From NCBI RefSeq assembly GCF_000955955.1, contig NZ_JYJG01000111.1, forward strand, positions 1 through 59,487: a stretch of DNA of 59,487 nucleotides, in the 5' to 3' direction. The notes below the pieces were generated by a model, which did no database searches, was not told the origin of the DNA, and saw nothing but the letters and a program-made list of their open reading frames with translations. Shown one piece after another: positions 17,054 through 26,424 of this stretch. Each line of letters starts with the position of its first letter. Position 1 is the first letter of the stretch. The DNA is from Lentzea aerocolonigenes (lineage in GTDB: Bacteria > Actinomycetota > Actinomycetes > Mycobacteriales > Pseudonocardiaceae). Both the position numbers and the translations under genes were made by a program.

Positions 17054-17632
17054 ATGCGCTTGTCCCGACTCGGCGGTCTGGTGGTGGCCTTCGCGGCCAC
17101 CTTCGCGCTGACCGTCCCTGCCCAGGCCGCGCCTGCCGAGGTGCAGGTGCAGGGCACCCTCTCCTGGCGGCTGGCGCGGGTGTCCAACCCCACGGCCGAC
17201 CAGCAGCGGGCGTACGACCTGATCACGCGCGCGATGAACGCGGCCGTGGCCAGGTACAACAACCTCAGCGGCCTCAGCAAGAGCATCACCGCCCACTACG
17301 AGCCGGGAGTGCCGACCGCGGACGGCAGCATCAACGGCACGATTCGCTTCGGCGCCTTCGCCTCCATGAACGAACGCACGGCGCTGCACGAGATCGGGCA
17401 CACGATCGGTGTCGGCACCAGCGGTAAGTGGGGATCGCTCGGCTGCGGCGGCACCTTCAAGGGTGCGAGGACCACGGCGCTCGTCAAGCAGTACGACGGT
17501 CAAGGCGCGTCGATCAAGTGCGACAGCCAGCACTTCTGGCCGTACGGGCTGAACTTCGACAGCGAGTTCTCGCAGACCAGCGCCGACCGGCACGTCAAGA
17601 TCGTCGAGGCAATGGTGCGTGACGGACTGTGA
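17054..17632 (+). CDS. Secreted HExGH zinc metalloprotease-like protein
   Basis: A 192-aa secreted protein with signal peptide (ends AQA) and a strong ribosome site AAGGAGG. The zinc site HEIGHTIGVG (about residue 116) fits the HExGHxxG pattern of metzincin-like peptidases, with two histidines and the glutamate in place. The remaining C-terminal part has SQHFWPYGLNFDSEF and no lectin domain, although relatives are often joined to ricin-type lectins. The stop overlaps the GH30 start by 4 bp (GTGA), so protease and galactan-active enzyme are made together. That pairing suggests attack on a glycoprotein, such as an arabinogalactan protein or extensin. Confidence 0.78.
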   Translation: MRLSRLGGLVVAFAATFALTVPAQAAPAEVQVQGTLSWRLARVSNPTADQQRAYDLITRAMNAAVARYNNLSGLSKSITAHYEPGVPTADGSINGTIRFGAFASMNERTALHEIGHTIGVGTSGKWGSLGCGGTFKGARTTALVKQYDGQGASIKCDSQHFWPYGLNFDSEFSQTSADRHVKIVEAMVRDGL

Positions 17633-20487
17633 GCATCAGACGTCGTTTGTCAGCGCTCGCCCTCTGCTGCTTGACGGGCCTGGGCACGGTCGCCACGGCA
17701 AGTGCGGATCCGGTGCCGCAGAACGGGATCACGGTCCGGGTCGACCCGTCGTACCAGCAACCCGAGTTCGAGGGCTGGGGTACGAGCCTGGTGTGGATGG
17801 CCAACGTCACCGGCGGCTACCCGGACCCGATCCGCCGCAAGCTCGCCGACATGCTGTTCGGCCAGGACGGGCTGCGGCTCAACATCGCGCGCTACAACAT
17901 CGGCGGCGGCAACGCGCCGGACGTCCGCAAGGACTACATGAAGGTCGGCGCGACCATGGAGGGTTTCTGGAAGGCCCCGCCCGGCACGACGCGCACCGAC
18001 GTGGACTGGTGGCGCGCGGACAACCCCGACCACTGGAACTTCGCCGCGGACGCCAACCAGCGCTGGTGGGTCGACCAGATCAAGCGCAAGGTCACCAAGT
18101 GGGAGGCGTTCAGCAACTCGCCGCCGTGGTTCCAGACCGTCAGCGGGTACGTCTCGGGCGGGTTCGACGCGAACACCGACCAGATCCGCCGTGATCGCGT
18201 CGACGACTTCGCCACGTACCTGGCACGCGTGGCGCAGCAGCTGGAACGCGCGCACGGCATCAAGTTCGACACCCTCGCGCCGCTGAACGAACCCAACACG
18301 AACTACTGGGGCACGCAGCTCGGCACCGACGGCCAGCCGACCGGTGGACGGCAGGAGGGCGCCCACGCCGGACCCGAACTGCAGCAGGAGGTTCTGCTCG
18401 CGGCACGTAAAGCGCTCGACGAGCTCAAGTCGAGGACCAAAGTGTCCGCAATGGACGAAACCAACCCGGGCACGTTCGTGCGCAACTGGAACGGCTACGG
18501 CCCGGCGCGTGACGTGATCGACCAGCTCAACGTGCACACCTACGGCACCGGCCAGCGCACCAGCGTCCGTGACATCGCCAAGGGAGCCGGCGAGAAGCTC
18601 TGGATGAGCGAGGTCGAGGGCACCTGGGGCAACGGCACCACGGACTACACCGGCATGGAACCCGGTCTGGGCATGGCGACCCGGATGCTCGAGGACATCC
18701 GTGAACTCGAACCGTCGGCATGGGTGTTCTGGCAGCCGATCGAGGACGCGATCCCGCAGCAGGCCGCGGGCAAGAACTGGGGCAGCATCCACATCCCGTT
18801 CAACTGCAAGTCCACCGACACGCTCGAGACCTGCCCGATCAAGACCAACTCCAAGTTCGACACCATCCGCAACTTCACCCACTTCGTCCGGCCAGGAGAC
18901 AGGTTCGTCAAGACCGACGACCCGTCGACCGTCGCCGCGGTGAAACGCTTCGACCAGGGTGTCAGCGTCGTGCACGTCAACAACGGCTCGACGGCCCGCG
19001 CGGTCACCATTGACCTCACCCGGTTCCGAAACGTTTCGACGAACGCGCGGGTCACGCCGGTGGTGACCAGCGCGGACGGCGCTCTGGTGCGTGGCAAGCC
19101 GGTGAAGGTCTCCGGCGGGTCGGCAACGCTCGCGGTGCCGGCGAAGTCGGTCACCACGTTCGAGGTCGACGGCGTGTCCGGGGTGTCCAAGGACGCCGCC
19201 CTGGTCCAGTCCGGCCACGTGTACCGGCTGGCCATGGGCGAGAAGTCGCTGCAACCGTCCGACGACTGGTCGGGTGCGGTGGCACGCACGACCGACGTCA
19301 CCAGCGGACGGCAGCTGTGGTCGGTGCGCAAGCTCGGTCACGGCAACGGGAACCGCGAGCACTACGAGATCGTCAACGCGGTGTCCGGCACCCGGCTCGC
19401 CGCCAGTGGTGACGCGGTGGTGTTGCAGTCCGCCAAGGACACCGCCGCGGAGTGGATCATGTCCACGACGGGTGACGGCAGCTGGACGTTCGTCAACGCG
19501 GCCACGGGGGCGTTGATCGACGCGGCCGGCGAGGTGGTCCAGGCGAAGACACCGACGTCGGGTGCGAGCCAGCGGTGGACCGTGACGGACCAGACCGTGC
19601 TGCGGGCTCAGGACGCCGCTGTGTTCACGGTTCCGAAGCTGCGTCCCGTGCTGCCGAACACGGTGACGCCGGTCTACCGCGACGGTGCGCGAGGCGCGCT
19701 GCCCGTGGTGTGGGACCTGCCGTCCGACTCGCGGTGGAACCAGCCCGGCACCGTCCGGGTCCGCGGCACGGCGACGGATCCGCTGGGGCACAAGCTGGAC
19801 GCGCTGGCCGTCGTCACCGTCGACACGATCGCCTCGACGATTCCCGCTCGTGCCGGCACCTACGTCGGCGGGCGGCCGGATCTGCCCGCCACGGTGACGG
19901 GAGTCGGCAAGCGCGGTGGCACGGCTCAACTACCGGTCACGTGGGACGCCGCGGTGTTCGACAAGATCGGCACGGTGACGGTGACCGGGCGCGCCCAGGT
20001 CGTCGACGGCAGCACGGTCGCGGCCACGGCGGTCGTGGAGGTCACCGAACCCGTCGAGGTCAACGTGGCGCCGGAGTCAGCGGTCACCGCGACCTACACC
20101 GAGCCGGGCTACTCCGCGGACCGCCTGCGCAACGGCGTCACCGACGAGAAGGCGTGGTCGAACTGGAAGTCCGGCACCAAGAACACGTCCGACACGATCA
20201 CGTTCACCTTTCCGAAAGCACGTGACCTCACGAAGATCGCCGTGCACTCCTACCGCGACGGTGACGGCGGTGTCGCCCAGAGCGTCAAGGTGCAGGTGCT
20301 CAAAGCCGACGGCACGTGGGTCGACGCGAGCGGTGAGGTCGCGGTGACCGCGCCGAGGACGGAAGTCGCGCTGAACCCGTCTCCTCCGGCGACCGCTGTC
20401 CGCGTCGTCCTGACCGCCAAGCCCTCCGGATATCTCACTCTCGGCGAAATAGAGGTGTTCGCGAAGTCGAATCGAGTCGAAACGTAA
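17629..20487 (+). CDS. Secreted multidomain GH30 glycoside hydrolase (galactanase-like)
   Basis: A 952-aa secreted enzyme. The signal peptide is followed by a GH30 TIM barrel (about 30-420) beginning FEGWGTSLVWMAN with a GLRLNIARYNIGGGN segment; acid/base Glu221 is in LNEPNTNYW and the nucleophile Glu328 in WMSEVEG. After the GH30 side domain come a ricin-like trefoil (about 520-660), two Ig-like group-4 domains (about 670-810) and a C-terminal F5/8 type C carbohydrate-binding domain (about 815-945). The YARYNIGGGN barrel and this architecture resemble endo-beta-1,6-galactanases (GH30_5) that attack arabinogalactan. The GTG start overlaps the metalloprotease stop. The C-terminal end of the gene carries a GTCGAATCGAGTCGAA run. 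Confidence 0.85.
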   Translation: MSIRRRLSALALCCLTGLGTVATASADPVPQNGITVRVDPSYQQPEFEGWGTSLVWMANVTGGYPDPIRRKLADMLFGQDGLRLNIARYNIGGGNAPDVRKDYMKVGATMEGFWKAPPGTTRTDVDWWRADNPDHWNFAADANQRWWVDQIKRKVTKWEAFSNSPPWFQTVSGYVSGGFDANTDQIRRDRVDDFATYLARVAQQLERAHGIKFDTLAPLNEPNTNYWGTQLGTDGQPTGGRQEGAHAGPELQQEVLLAARKALDELKSRTKVSAMDETNPGTFVRNWNGYGPARDVIDQLNVHTYGTGQRTSVRDIAKGAGEKLWMSEVEGTWGNGTTDYTGMEPGLGMATRMLEDIRELEPSAWVFWQPIEDAIPQQAAGKNWGSIHIPFNCKSTDTLETCPIKTNSKFDTIRNFTHFVRPGDRFVKTDDPSTVAAVKRFDQGVSVVHVNNGSTARAVTIDLTRFRNVSTNARVTPVVTSADGALVRGKPVKVSGGSATLAVPAKSVTTFEVDGVSGVSKDAALVQSGHVYRLAMGEKSLQPSDDWSGAVARTTDVTSGRQLWSVRKLGHGNGNREHYEIVNAVSGTRLAASGDAVVLQSAKDTAAEWIMSTTGDGSWTFVNAATGALIDAAGEVVQAKTPTSGASQRWTVTDQTVLRAQDAAVFTVPKLRPVLPNTVTPVYRDGARGALPVVWDLPSDSRWNQPGTVRVRGTATDPLGHKLDALAVVTVDTIASTIPARAGTYVGGRPDLPATVTGVGKRGGTAQLPVTWDAAVFDKIGTVTVTGRAQVVDGSTVAATAVVEVTEPVEVNVAPESAVTATYTEPGYSADRLRNGVTDEKAWSNWKSGTKNTSDTITFTFPKARDLTKIAVHSYRDGDGGVAQSVKVQVLKADGTWVDASGEVAVTAPRTEVALNPSPPATAVRVVLTAKPSGYLTLGEIEVFAKSNRVET

Positions 20488-20553
20488 GTCCTGTTTGAGT
20501 TTCTGCGCGCATGAGAGCGACCATCGCTGAAATCGGCGAGAAGGGAATTCTCA

Positions 20554-23220
20554 ATGCGGAGAGTCCTCGCAGGCGCATTGGCGGCGGTGACGACGGCCGC
20601 GCTCGTCGTGGTGGCACACACGACGAGCGCGAGTCCCGCGGCGGCCGCGTCCTACTCGTGGGGCAACGTCGACATCGCCGGTGGCGGGTTCGTGCCCGGC
20701 ATCGTGTTCAACCAGAGCGAGCCGAACCTGGTCTACGCGCGCACGGACATCGGCGGCGCGTACCGGCTGAACCCGCAGACGAACAGATGGATCCCACTGC
20801 TCGATCACGTCGGCCTCGACAACTGGGGGCTCAACGGCGTGGCGAGCCTCGCCACCGACGCCGTCGACCCGAACCGCGTGTACGTGGCGGCGGGCATGTA
20901 CACGAACGGCTGGGATCCCAACAACGGCGCGATCCTGCGTTCCACCGACCGCGGCAGCACGTGGCAGACCACGCCGCTGCCGTTCAAGATCGGCGGCAAC
21001 ATGCCCGGCCGCGGCATGGGGGAGCGGCTCGCGATCGACCCCAACCGCAACAGCGTCCTGTACTTCGGCGCCCCGAGCGGCAACGGCCTGTGGCGCAGCA
21101 CGGACTTCGGTGCCACCTGGAGCAAGGTCACGGCGTTCCCGAACCCCGGCAACTACGTCCAGGACCCGAGCGATCCCAACGGCTATCTCAACGACAACCA
21201 GGGCGTGCTGTGGGTGACGTTCGACCCGCGCACCGGAAACGCTTCGACGGCCACCCAGACGATCTACGTGGGCGTCGCGGACAAGGAGAACAACGTCTAC
21301 CGCAGCACCAACGGCGGTACGACGTGGGAACGGGTGGCCGGGCAACCGACGGGTTTCCTGCCGCACAAGGGAGTCCTCCAAGGCGACACGCTCTACCTCG
21401 CCACGAGCGACACCGGCGGTCCGTACGACGGCGCCAAAGGTGACGTCTGGAAGCTGAACACCGCGACCGGCGCGTGGACGCGGATCAGCCCGGTGCCGTC
21501 GACCAGCACCGACAACACGTTCGGCTACAGCGGCCTGACCGTCGACCGCAAGAAGCCCGGCACGCTTATGGTCGCCACGCAGATCGCATGGTGGCCGGAC
21601 GTGGTGTTCTTCCGCAGCACGGACTACGGCGCCACCTGGACGCGTGTCTGGGACTGGACGAGCTACCCGAACCGCAGCTTCCGCTACAAGATGGACATCA
21701 GCGCGTCGCCGTGGCTCGACCTCGGCGCGAACCCCGCACCGCCGGAGGTCTCCCCGAAGCTCGGCTGGATGACCGAGTCGCTCGAGATCGACCCGTTCAA
21801 CTCCGACCGGATGATGTACGGCACGGGCGCCACGCTCTACGGCACCACCGACCTCACCGCGTGGGATCGCGGCACCCAGTTCACCATCAGGCCGATGGCC
21901 GCCGGGCTCGAGGAAACCGCGGTGACGGACCTGATCAGCCCGCCGGCCGGGCCACCGCTGATCAGCGCGCTCGGTGACATCGGCGGGTTCCGGCACGACC
22001 GGCTGGACGCGGTACCGGCCAGGACGTTCAACCAGCCGTACTTCACGTCGACGCGCAGCCTGGACTACGCCGAGCTCAGCCCAGCGACGATCGTGCGCGT
22101 CGGTGACTTCGACAAGACCAGCAGGCCCAACGACAACCGCGTGGCGTTCTCGACCGATGGCGGCGCGAACTGGTTCCAGGGCCAGGAACCGGGTGGTGTC
22201 ACCGGCGGCGGCACGGTGGCCGCGGCGGCCGACGGCAGCAGGTTCGTCTGGAGCCCGGCGGGAACCGGTGTCCACCAGGCGACCGGCTTCGGCAACTCGT
22301 GGACGGCGTCGACCGGCATCCCGGCGGGCGCGGTCGTCGAGTCGGACCGGGTCAACCCGATGAAGTTCTACGGGTTCTCCGCCGGGAAGTTCTACGTGAG
22401 CGCCAACGGCGGTGCGAGCTTCACCGCGACGGCCGCGACCGGTCTGCCCAGCGAGGCGCGCTTCAAAGCCGTGGCAGGTAAGGAAGGCGACGTCTGGCTC
22501 GCGGGCACCGGCGGACTGTGGCACTCCACGGACTCCGGCACGAGCTTCGCGAAGGTCACCGGTGTGGCGAGCTCGCTCAACATCGGATTCGGCAAGGCGG
22601 CCGCGGGACGGACCTACCCGGCGCTGTACCTGATCGGCGAAACCGGTGGTGTCAAAGGCGTCTTCAGGTCCGACGACACGGGTGCGAACTGGGTGCGGAT
22701 CAACGACGACCGCCACCAGTACGGCAACATCGGCGACGCCATCACGGGCGATCCGCGCGTGTACGGCCGCGTCTACCTCGGCACCAACGGACGCGGCATC
22801 GTGCTCGGCGAGATGACCGGAACCCCGCCCACCACAACGACCACAACCACCACGACGACCACCACCACCACCACCACGACCACGACGAACCCGCCGGGAA
22901 CCGGGTGCTCGGTGAAGTACACCGTGCAGAACCAGTGGCAGGGCGGGTTCCAGGCAGCCGTCGACGTCACCAACACCGGTTCGACGGCCGTCAACGGCTG
23001 GACGGTCAAGTGGTCGTTCGCCAACGGCCAGGTGATCAACCAGCTGTGGAACGGCACGCTCACCCAGACCGGCGGCGCGGTGACCGTCACCGACCAGGGC
23101 TACAACAAGGAGATCAAGCCGAACGCCACAGCCGGCTTCGGGTTCACCGCGAGCTGGACGGGCACGAACGCGAAACCCGTCTCGTTCACGCTCAACGATC
23201 GGCCGTGCTCGGTGCCGTGA
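20554..23220 (+). CDS. Secreted GH74 xyloglucanase with CBM2
   Basis: An 888-aa secreted endo-xyloglucanase. After the signal peptide (ends AAA) come the two GH74 propellers: the conserved YARTDIGGAYRLN carries the catalytic Asp of the N-terminal propeller, and BNR-like repeats (STDRGSTWQ, STDFGATWS, STNGGTTWE) follow through about residue 755. A 19-residue pure threonine linker (760-778) leads to a CBM2 cellulose-binding module with paired cysteines (GCSVKYTVQNQWQGGFQ and a final RPCSVP). It should bind cellulose and cut the xyloglucan coating. Its last 29 bp overlap the convergent lacI gene. Confidence 0.93.
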   Translation: MRRVLAGALAAVTTAALVVVAHTTSASPAAAASYSWGNVDIAGGGFVPGIVFNQSEPNLVYARTDIGGAYRLNPQTNRWIPLLDHVGLDNWGLNGVASLATDAVDPNRVYVAAGMYTNGWDPNNGAILRSTDRGSTWQTTPLPFKIGGNMPGRGMGERLAIDPNRNSVLYFGAPSGNGLWRSTDFGATWSKVTAFPNPGNYVQDPSDPNGYLNDNQGVLWVTFDPRTGNASTATQTIYVGVADKENNVYRSTNGGTTWERVAGQPTGFLPHKGVLQGDTLYLATSDTGGPYDGAKGDVWKLNTATGAWTRISPVPSTSTDNTFGYSGLTVDRKKPGTLMVATQIAWWPDVVFFRSTDYGATWTRVWDWTSYPNRSFRYKMDISASPWLDLGANPAPPEVSPKLGWMTESLEIDPFNSDRMMYGTGATLYGTTDLTAWDRGTQFTIRPMAAGLEETAVTDLISPPAGPPLISALGDIGGFRHDRLDAVPARTFNQPYFTSTRSLDYAELSPATIVRVGDFDKTSRPNDNRVAFSTDGGANWFQGQEPGGVTGGGTVAAAADGSRFVWSPAGTGVHQATGFGNSWTASTGIPAGAVVESDRVNPMKFYGFSAGKFYVSANGGASFTATAATGLPSEARFKAVAGKEGDVWLAGTGGLWHSTDSGTSFAKVTGVASSLNIGFGKAAAGRTYPALYLIGETGGVKGVFRSDDTGANWVRINDDRHQYGNIGDAITGDPRVYGRVYLGTNGRGIVLGEMTGTPPTTTTTTTTTTTTTTTTTTTNPPGTGCSVKYTVQNQWQGGFQAAVDVTNTGSTAVNGWTVKWSFANGQVINQLWNGTLTQTGGAVTVTDQGYNKEIKPNATAGFGFTASWTGTNAKPVSFTLNDRPCSVP

Positions 23221-24211
23221 CCGTGCTGCCCCGATCGGTGAGCGCAGGGGCGAGCAGCCTGACCTCGGCCGGCTGCTCGCCCGCCAGCCCGCGCATCAGC
23301 ATCTCCACCGCGATCGCGCCGACCTCGTCCGCCGGGATCGCGATCGACGTGAGCGGCACCGGCTGGGTGGCGGCGACGGGGTCCGGGCACAGCGCGATGA
23401 CGGAGATGTCCTCCGGCACCCGCTTGTTCCGCCGCCGCAGCTCCAGCACCACGTCCGCGAGCACCGCCTCGTTGTGCACGACCAGCCCGGTGATGCCGAG
23501 CTCGGGCCGCAGCAAGCTGTCCAGGTTCTCGCTGAGCGCCGCGTAGGTGGGCGCACACGGGCTGATGTGGACGGTGACGCCGCGCTTGCGGGCGCTCTTG
23601 GTGACACCGGACCGGAACCGCGTCGCGTAGCCGGTCCTGCGCTCGTAGACGGGCGGCGGGGAACCGATGAGCCCGACCGAGCGGTGCCCGAGGCCGGCCA
23701 GGTGCTCCACGGTCCGCGCGCCGCTGGCGGTGAAGTCGAGGTCGACGCAGCTGAGCCCGGTGGGGTCGGCGGGCACCCCGATCAGCACCACCGGCACGTC
23801 CAGCTCGCGCAGAGCGGGCAGGCGCGGGTCGCGGGCCTCCACGTCCATCACGATCACCGCGTCGGCGCGCGCGGACGCGGTCACCCGGTGCACCTCGTCG
23901 GCCTCGGACTCCTTGGTGAGCAAGAGGACGTGGTAGTCGTGCGCACGTGCGGCCGTGACGATCGACGCCACGAACTCCATGATCACCGGCAGGTTGAGAT
24001 CGGTCCTGAGTGGAACGACGAGCGCGAGGACGTTCGTGCGGCTGCTCGCCAGGGCTCTCGCCCCGGCGTTGGGGTGGAAGCCCAGCTCGTGGATGCTGTG
24101 GCGCACGCGCTGCGAGGTCGCCGTCGAGATCGGCCTCTTGCCGCTGAGCACGTAGGACACCGTGCTGACGGAGACGCCGGCGTGCTTGGCGACGTCCTTG
24201 ATGGTGATCAA
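23192..24211 (-). CDS. LacI-family transcriptional regulator
   Basis: A 339-aa repressor with the LacI N-terminal helix-turn-helix (TIKDVAKHAGVSVSTVSYVL) and hinge (GARALASSRTNVLALVVP), followed by a periplasmic-binding-like effector domain. It starts at TTG 24211 behind GGGAGG. It is divergent from the leader peptide/PL11 unit, whose leader carries the perfect palindrome TGAAACGTTTCA at 24349, the natural operator candidate. It is a clear paralogue of the LacI protein encoded at 34152. The likely effector is an oligosaccharide from pectin or arabinogalactan, inferred only from context. Confidence 0.92.
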   Translation of the reverse strand: MITIKDVAKHAGVSVSTVSYVLSGKRPISTATSQRVRHSIHELGFHPNAGARALASSRTNVLALVVPLRTDLNLPVIMEFVASIVTAARAHDYHVLLLTKESEADEVHRVTASARADAVIVMDVEARDPRLPALRELDVPVVLIGVPADPTGLSCVDLDFTASGARTVEHLAGLGHRSVGLIGSPPPVYERRTGYATRFRSGVTKSARKRGVTVHISPCAPTYAALSENLDSLLRPELGITGLVVHNEAVLADVVLELRRRNKRVPEDISVIALCPDPVAATQPVPLTSIAIPADEVGAIAVEMLMRGLAGEQPAEVRLLAPALTDRGSTVTAPSTADR

Positions 24212-24348
24212 GCGGCCTCCCGGGGCACGTGTCGTTGTGCCCGCAACCTTAGCGCCGGGGTCTGACAGTCCCGGTCGTCCACGTCGAACACAGGTCGAAG
24301 GATTGCGCGCGCCGCATTCGATTTATTCGACGCTAATATTCCTGGAGG

Positions 24349-24360
24349 TGAAACGTTTCA
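24349..24360. promoter_or_regulatory. LacI-type operator TGAAACGTTTCA
   Basis: A perfect 12-bp palindrome in the 170-bp divergent region between lacI (24211) and the leader peptide (24382). A GGAGG precedes it, and GTCGAA pairs (24283, 24294) and ATTCGA pairs (24316, 24325) lie just upstream. A similar half-conserved site precedes the second lacI at 34124. Confidence 0.65.
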
Positions 24361-24381
24361 ATTTCTCGGAAGGAATGGTCC

Positions 24382-24495
24382 ATGAACAAGTTCACGCGAG
24401 CGCTGGTGGTGGCATTGGCCGCCACACTGGTGTTCCCGCTGGGCGTGCAGACCGCTTTCGGTGCGGACTGGACGTCATCGGTCTCGGGCGGTTGA
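24382..24495 (+). CDS. 37-aa secretory leader peptide or gene remnant
   Basis: A short ORF with a good ribosome site (GGAAGGAAT) encodes a complete Sec-type signal peptide (MNKFTRALVVALAATLVF and on to QTAFGA) followed by only ten residues, DWTSSVSGG, and a TGA. The PL11 gene begins 6 nt later with no clear Shine-Dalgarno of its own, so translation of this leader could drive it by reinitiation. It may be the truncated 5' end of another secreted enzyme gene, captured between operator and PL11, or a real small secreted peptide. It is too short for most gene callers. Confidence 0.55.
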   Translation: MNKFTRALVVALAATLVFPLGVQTAFGADWTSSVSGG

Positions 24496-24501
24496 TGCGA
24501 G

Positions 24502-26259
24502 ATGAAGCGGACAACGATGTCAGCACTGCTCGCGGCGATCCTGGTCGCGGGCGGCGTTCCCGCAGTCGCGCAACCGGCGGCCACCGCGGACCGCGGGCTC
24601 GTCAGCATCCGGTCGGTCCACGGTGACGGCAACTTCGTGTCGTGGCGGCTGCTCGGCTCCGACGCCCCTGACGTGGCGTTCGACGTCTACCGCGACGGGG
24701 TGAAGGTCAACCGCGCGCCGGTGACGACGGCGACGAGCTACCTCGACGCGGGTGCGCCCGCGACCGCGTCCTACTCGGTGCGCCAGGTGGGCGGAGGCGT
24801 GGAATCGGCGGCCACGCGATCCGTCGGCACCCTGGCGACGAGCAAGGACGTGCCGATCCAGAGCCCTGGTTCCGGCTACGTGGCGAACGACGCGTCGGTC
24901 GGGGATCTCGACGGCGACGGCGAGTACGAGATCGTCCTGAAATGGGATCCCGCGGATGCAAAGGACAACTCGCAGAAGGGCCGCACGGGCATCGTGTACC
25001 TGGACGCGTACAAGCTCAACGGCACCCGGTTGTGGCGCATCGACCTCGGCCGCAACATCCGCGCGGGCGCGCACTACACGCAGTTCCAGGTCTTCGACTA
25101 CGACGGTGACGGCAAGGCCGAGATCGCCGTGAAGACCGCGGACGGCACGCGGTCGGGCACCGGGCAGGTGATCGGCAACGCGAACGCCGACCACCGCAAC
25201 GCCGACGGGTATGTGTTGTCCGGCCCGGAGTTCCTCTCGGTGTTCCGCGGCACGGACGGCGCGGTGCTCGACACCGAGAACTACGTGCCACCACGCGGAA
25301 ACGTCTCGTCGTGGGGGGACAGCTACGGCAATCGGGTGGACCGCTTCCTGGCGGGAACGGCCTATCTGGACGGTTCTCGGCCGAGCATCGTGATGGCGCG
25401 CGGGTACTACACCCGGAGCGTGATCTCGGCGTGGGACTTCCGCGGTGGCCAGCTGACGCAGCGCTGGACGTTCGACTCGGCGTCCCAGTCGAACCGGTCG
25501 GCGTGGGAGGGCAAGGGCAACCACAACCTCTCGATCGCCGACGTGGACTCCGACGGCCGCGACGAGATCATCTACGGCTCGATGGCCATCGACGACAACG
25601 GCCGCGGCCTGTGGCAGAACGGCACCCACCACGGCGACGCGCTGCACGTCGGCGACTTCATCCCGTCGAGGCCGGGCCTGGAGGTGTTCAAGCCGTCGGA
25701 GCACACGAACGAGGTCGCGCACTGGATGGGCGACGCCCGCACCGGCCAGATCCTGTGGAGCGCGCCGTCATGCGGCTGCGACAACGGCCGGGCGGTCGCC
25801 GCGGACATCTGGGCGGGCAACCCCGGCGCCGAGGCGTGGTCGGCCGCGGTCGGTGGATTGAGGTCCGCTGCCACGGGCGCGCAGGTCGCCGCGCGCAAGC
25901 CGGGTTCGACCAACTTCGTGATCTGGTGGGACGGCGACGCGCAGCGCGAGTTGCTGAACGGCACCACGATCGACAAGTACGGCCCCAACGGTGACACGCG
26001 GCTGCTCACCGGTTCGGGCGTGGCCTCCAACAACGGCACCAAGTCCACGCCGGCGTTGCAGGCGGACATCCTCGGCGACTGGCGCGAGGAGGTCATCTGG
26101 CGCACCTCGGACAGCCGGGCGCTGCGCATCTACTCCACCACCGAACCGACCTTGATCCGGCGGGCCTCGCTGATGGAGGACCGGCAGTACCGGGAAGCCG
26201 TGGCGTGGCAGAACACGGCCTACAACCAGCCGCCGCACCCGAGCTTCGCCAGCCCCTGA
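24502..26259 (+). CDS. Secreted PL11 rhamnogalacturonan endolyase
   Basis: A 585-aa secreted rhamnogalacturonan lyase. The signal peptide (ends QPAATA) is followed by an N-terminal fibronectin-like part (SIRSVHGDGNFVSWRLLG) and the eight-bladed propeller of PL11, with calcium-type repeats such as SVGDLDGDGEYEIVLKWDP, FDYDGDGKAEIAVKTADG, IADVDSDGRDEIIYG and the C-terminal DILGDWREEVIWRTSD. It breaks the RG-I backbone by beta-elimination outside the cell. It appears co-transcribed with the short leader upstream under the GAAACGTTTC operator, and is followed by a strong terminator at 26284. Confidence 0.93.
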   Translation: MKRTTMSALLAAILVAGGVPAVAQPAATADRGLVSIRSVHGDGNFVSWRLLGSDAPDVAFDVYRDGVKVNRAPVTTATSYLDAGAPATASYSVRQVGGGVESAATRSVGTLATSKDVPIQSPGSGYVANDASVGDLDGDGEYEIVLKWDPADAKDNSQKGRTGIVYLDAYKLNGTRLWRIDLGRNIRAGAHYTQFQVFDYDGDGKAEIAVKTADGTRSGTGQVIGNANADHRNADGYVLSGPEFLSVFRGTDGAVLDTENYVPPRGNVSSWGDSYGNRVDRFLAGTAYLDGSRPSIVMARGYYTRSVISAWDFRGGQLTQRWTFDSASQSNRSAWEGKGNHNLSIADVDSDGRDEIIYGSMAIDDNGRGLWQNGTHHGDALHVGDFIPSRPGLEVFKPSEHTNEVAHWMGDARTGQILWSAPSCGCDNGRAVAADIWAGNPGAEAWSAAVGGLRSAATGAQVAARKPGSTNFVIWWDGDAQRELLNGTTIDKYGPNGDTRLLTGSGVASNNGTKSTPALQADILGDWREEVIWRTSDSRALRIYSTTEPTLIRRASLMEDRQYREAVAWQNTAYNQPPHPSFASP

Positions 26260-26283
26260 TTCCCGCGGGGCACAACTGAAGAT

Positions 26284-26315
26284 CGAATCCGCGGACGCGC
26301 CCGTCCGCGGATTCG
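26284..26315 (+). terminator. Strong hairpin terminator after PL11
   Basis: Fourteen-base arms CGAATCCGCGGACG and its complement enclose a CGCC loop, 25 bp behind the PL11 stop. The run GTTTCGGTTCGTTTTC follows. Confidence 0.75.
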
Positions 26316-26424
26316 GCATGCGCCCGTTTCGGTTCGTTTTCTATTTGTGAATTGCACGCTTTTCATCGTTGTGAATCTTTTTGGGCTTCGTTGCGTTTCT
26401 CGAAGTTGGTGCGTTAGTTTGCGT

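Noticed and set aside
20466..20485. GTCGAATCGAGTCGAA as an upstream regulatory cluster for GH74
   Set aside because: It is the last codons of the GH30 gene, about 70 bp from the GH74 start; it could have a role, but coding constraint makes it weak evidence.
22831..22887. Run of ACC/ACG/ACA triplets that might be a microsatellite or repeat array
   Set aside because: It is in frame and encodes the 19-threonine linker between GH74 and CBM2, a normal secreted-enzyme linker. Slippage is possible but nothing shows it here.
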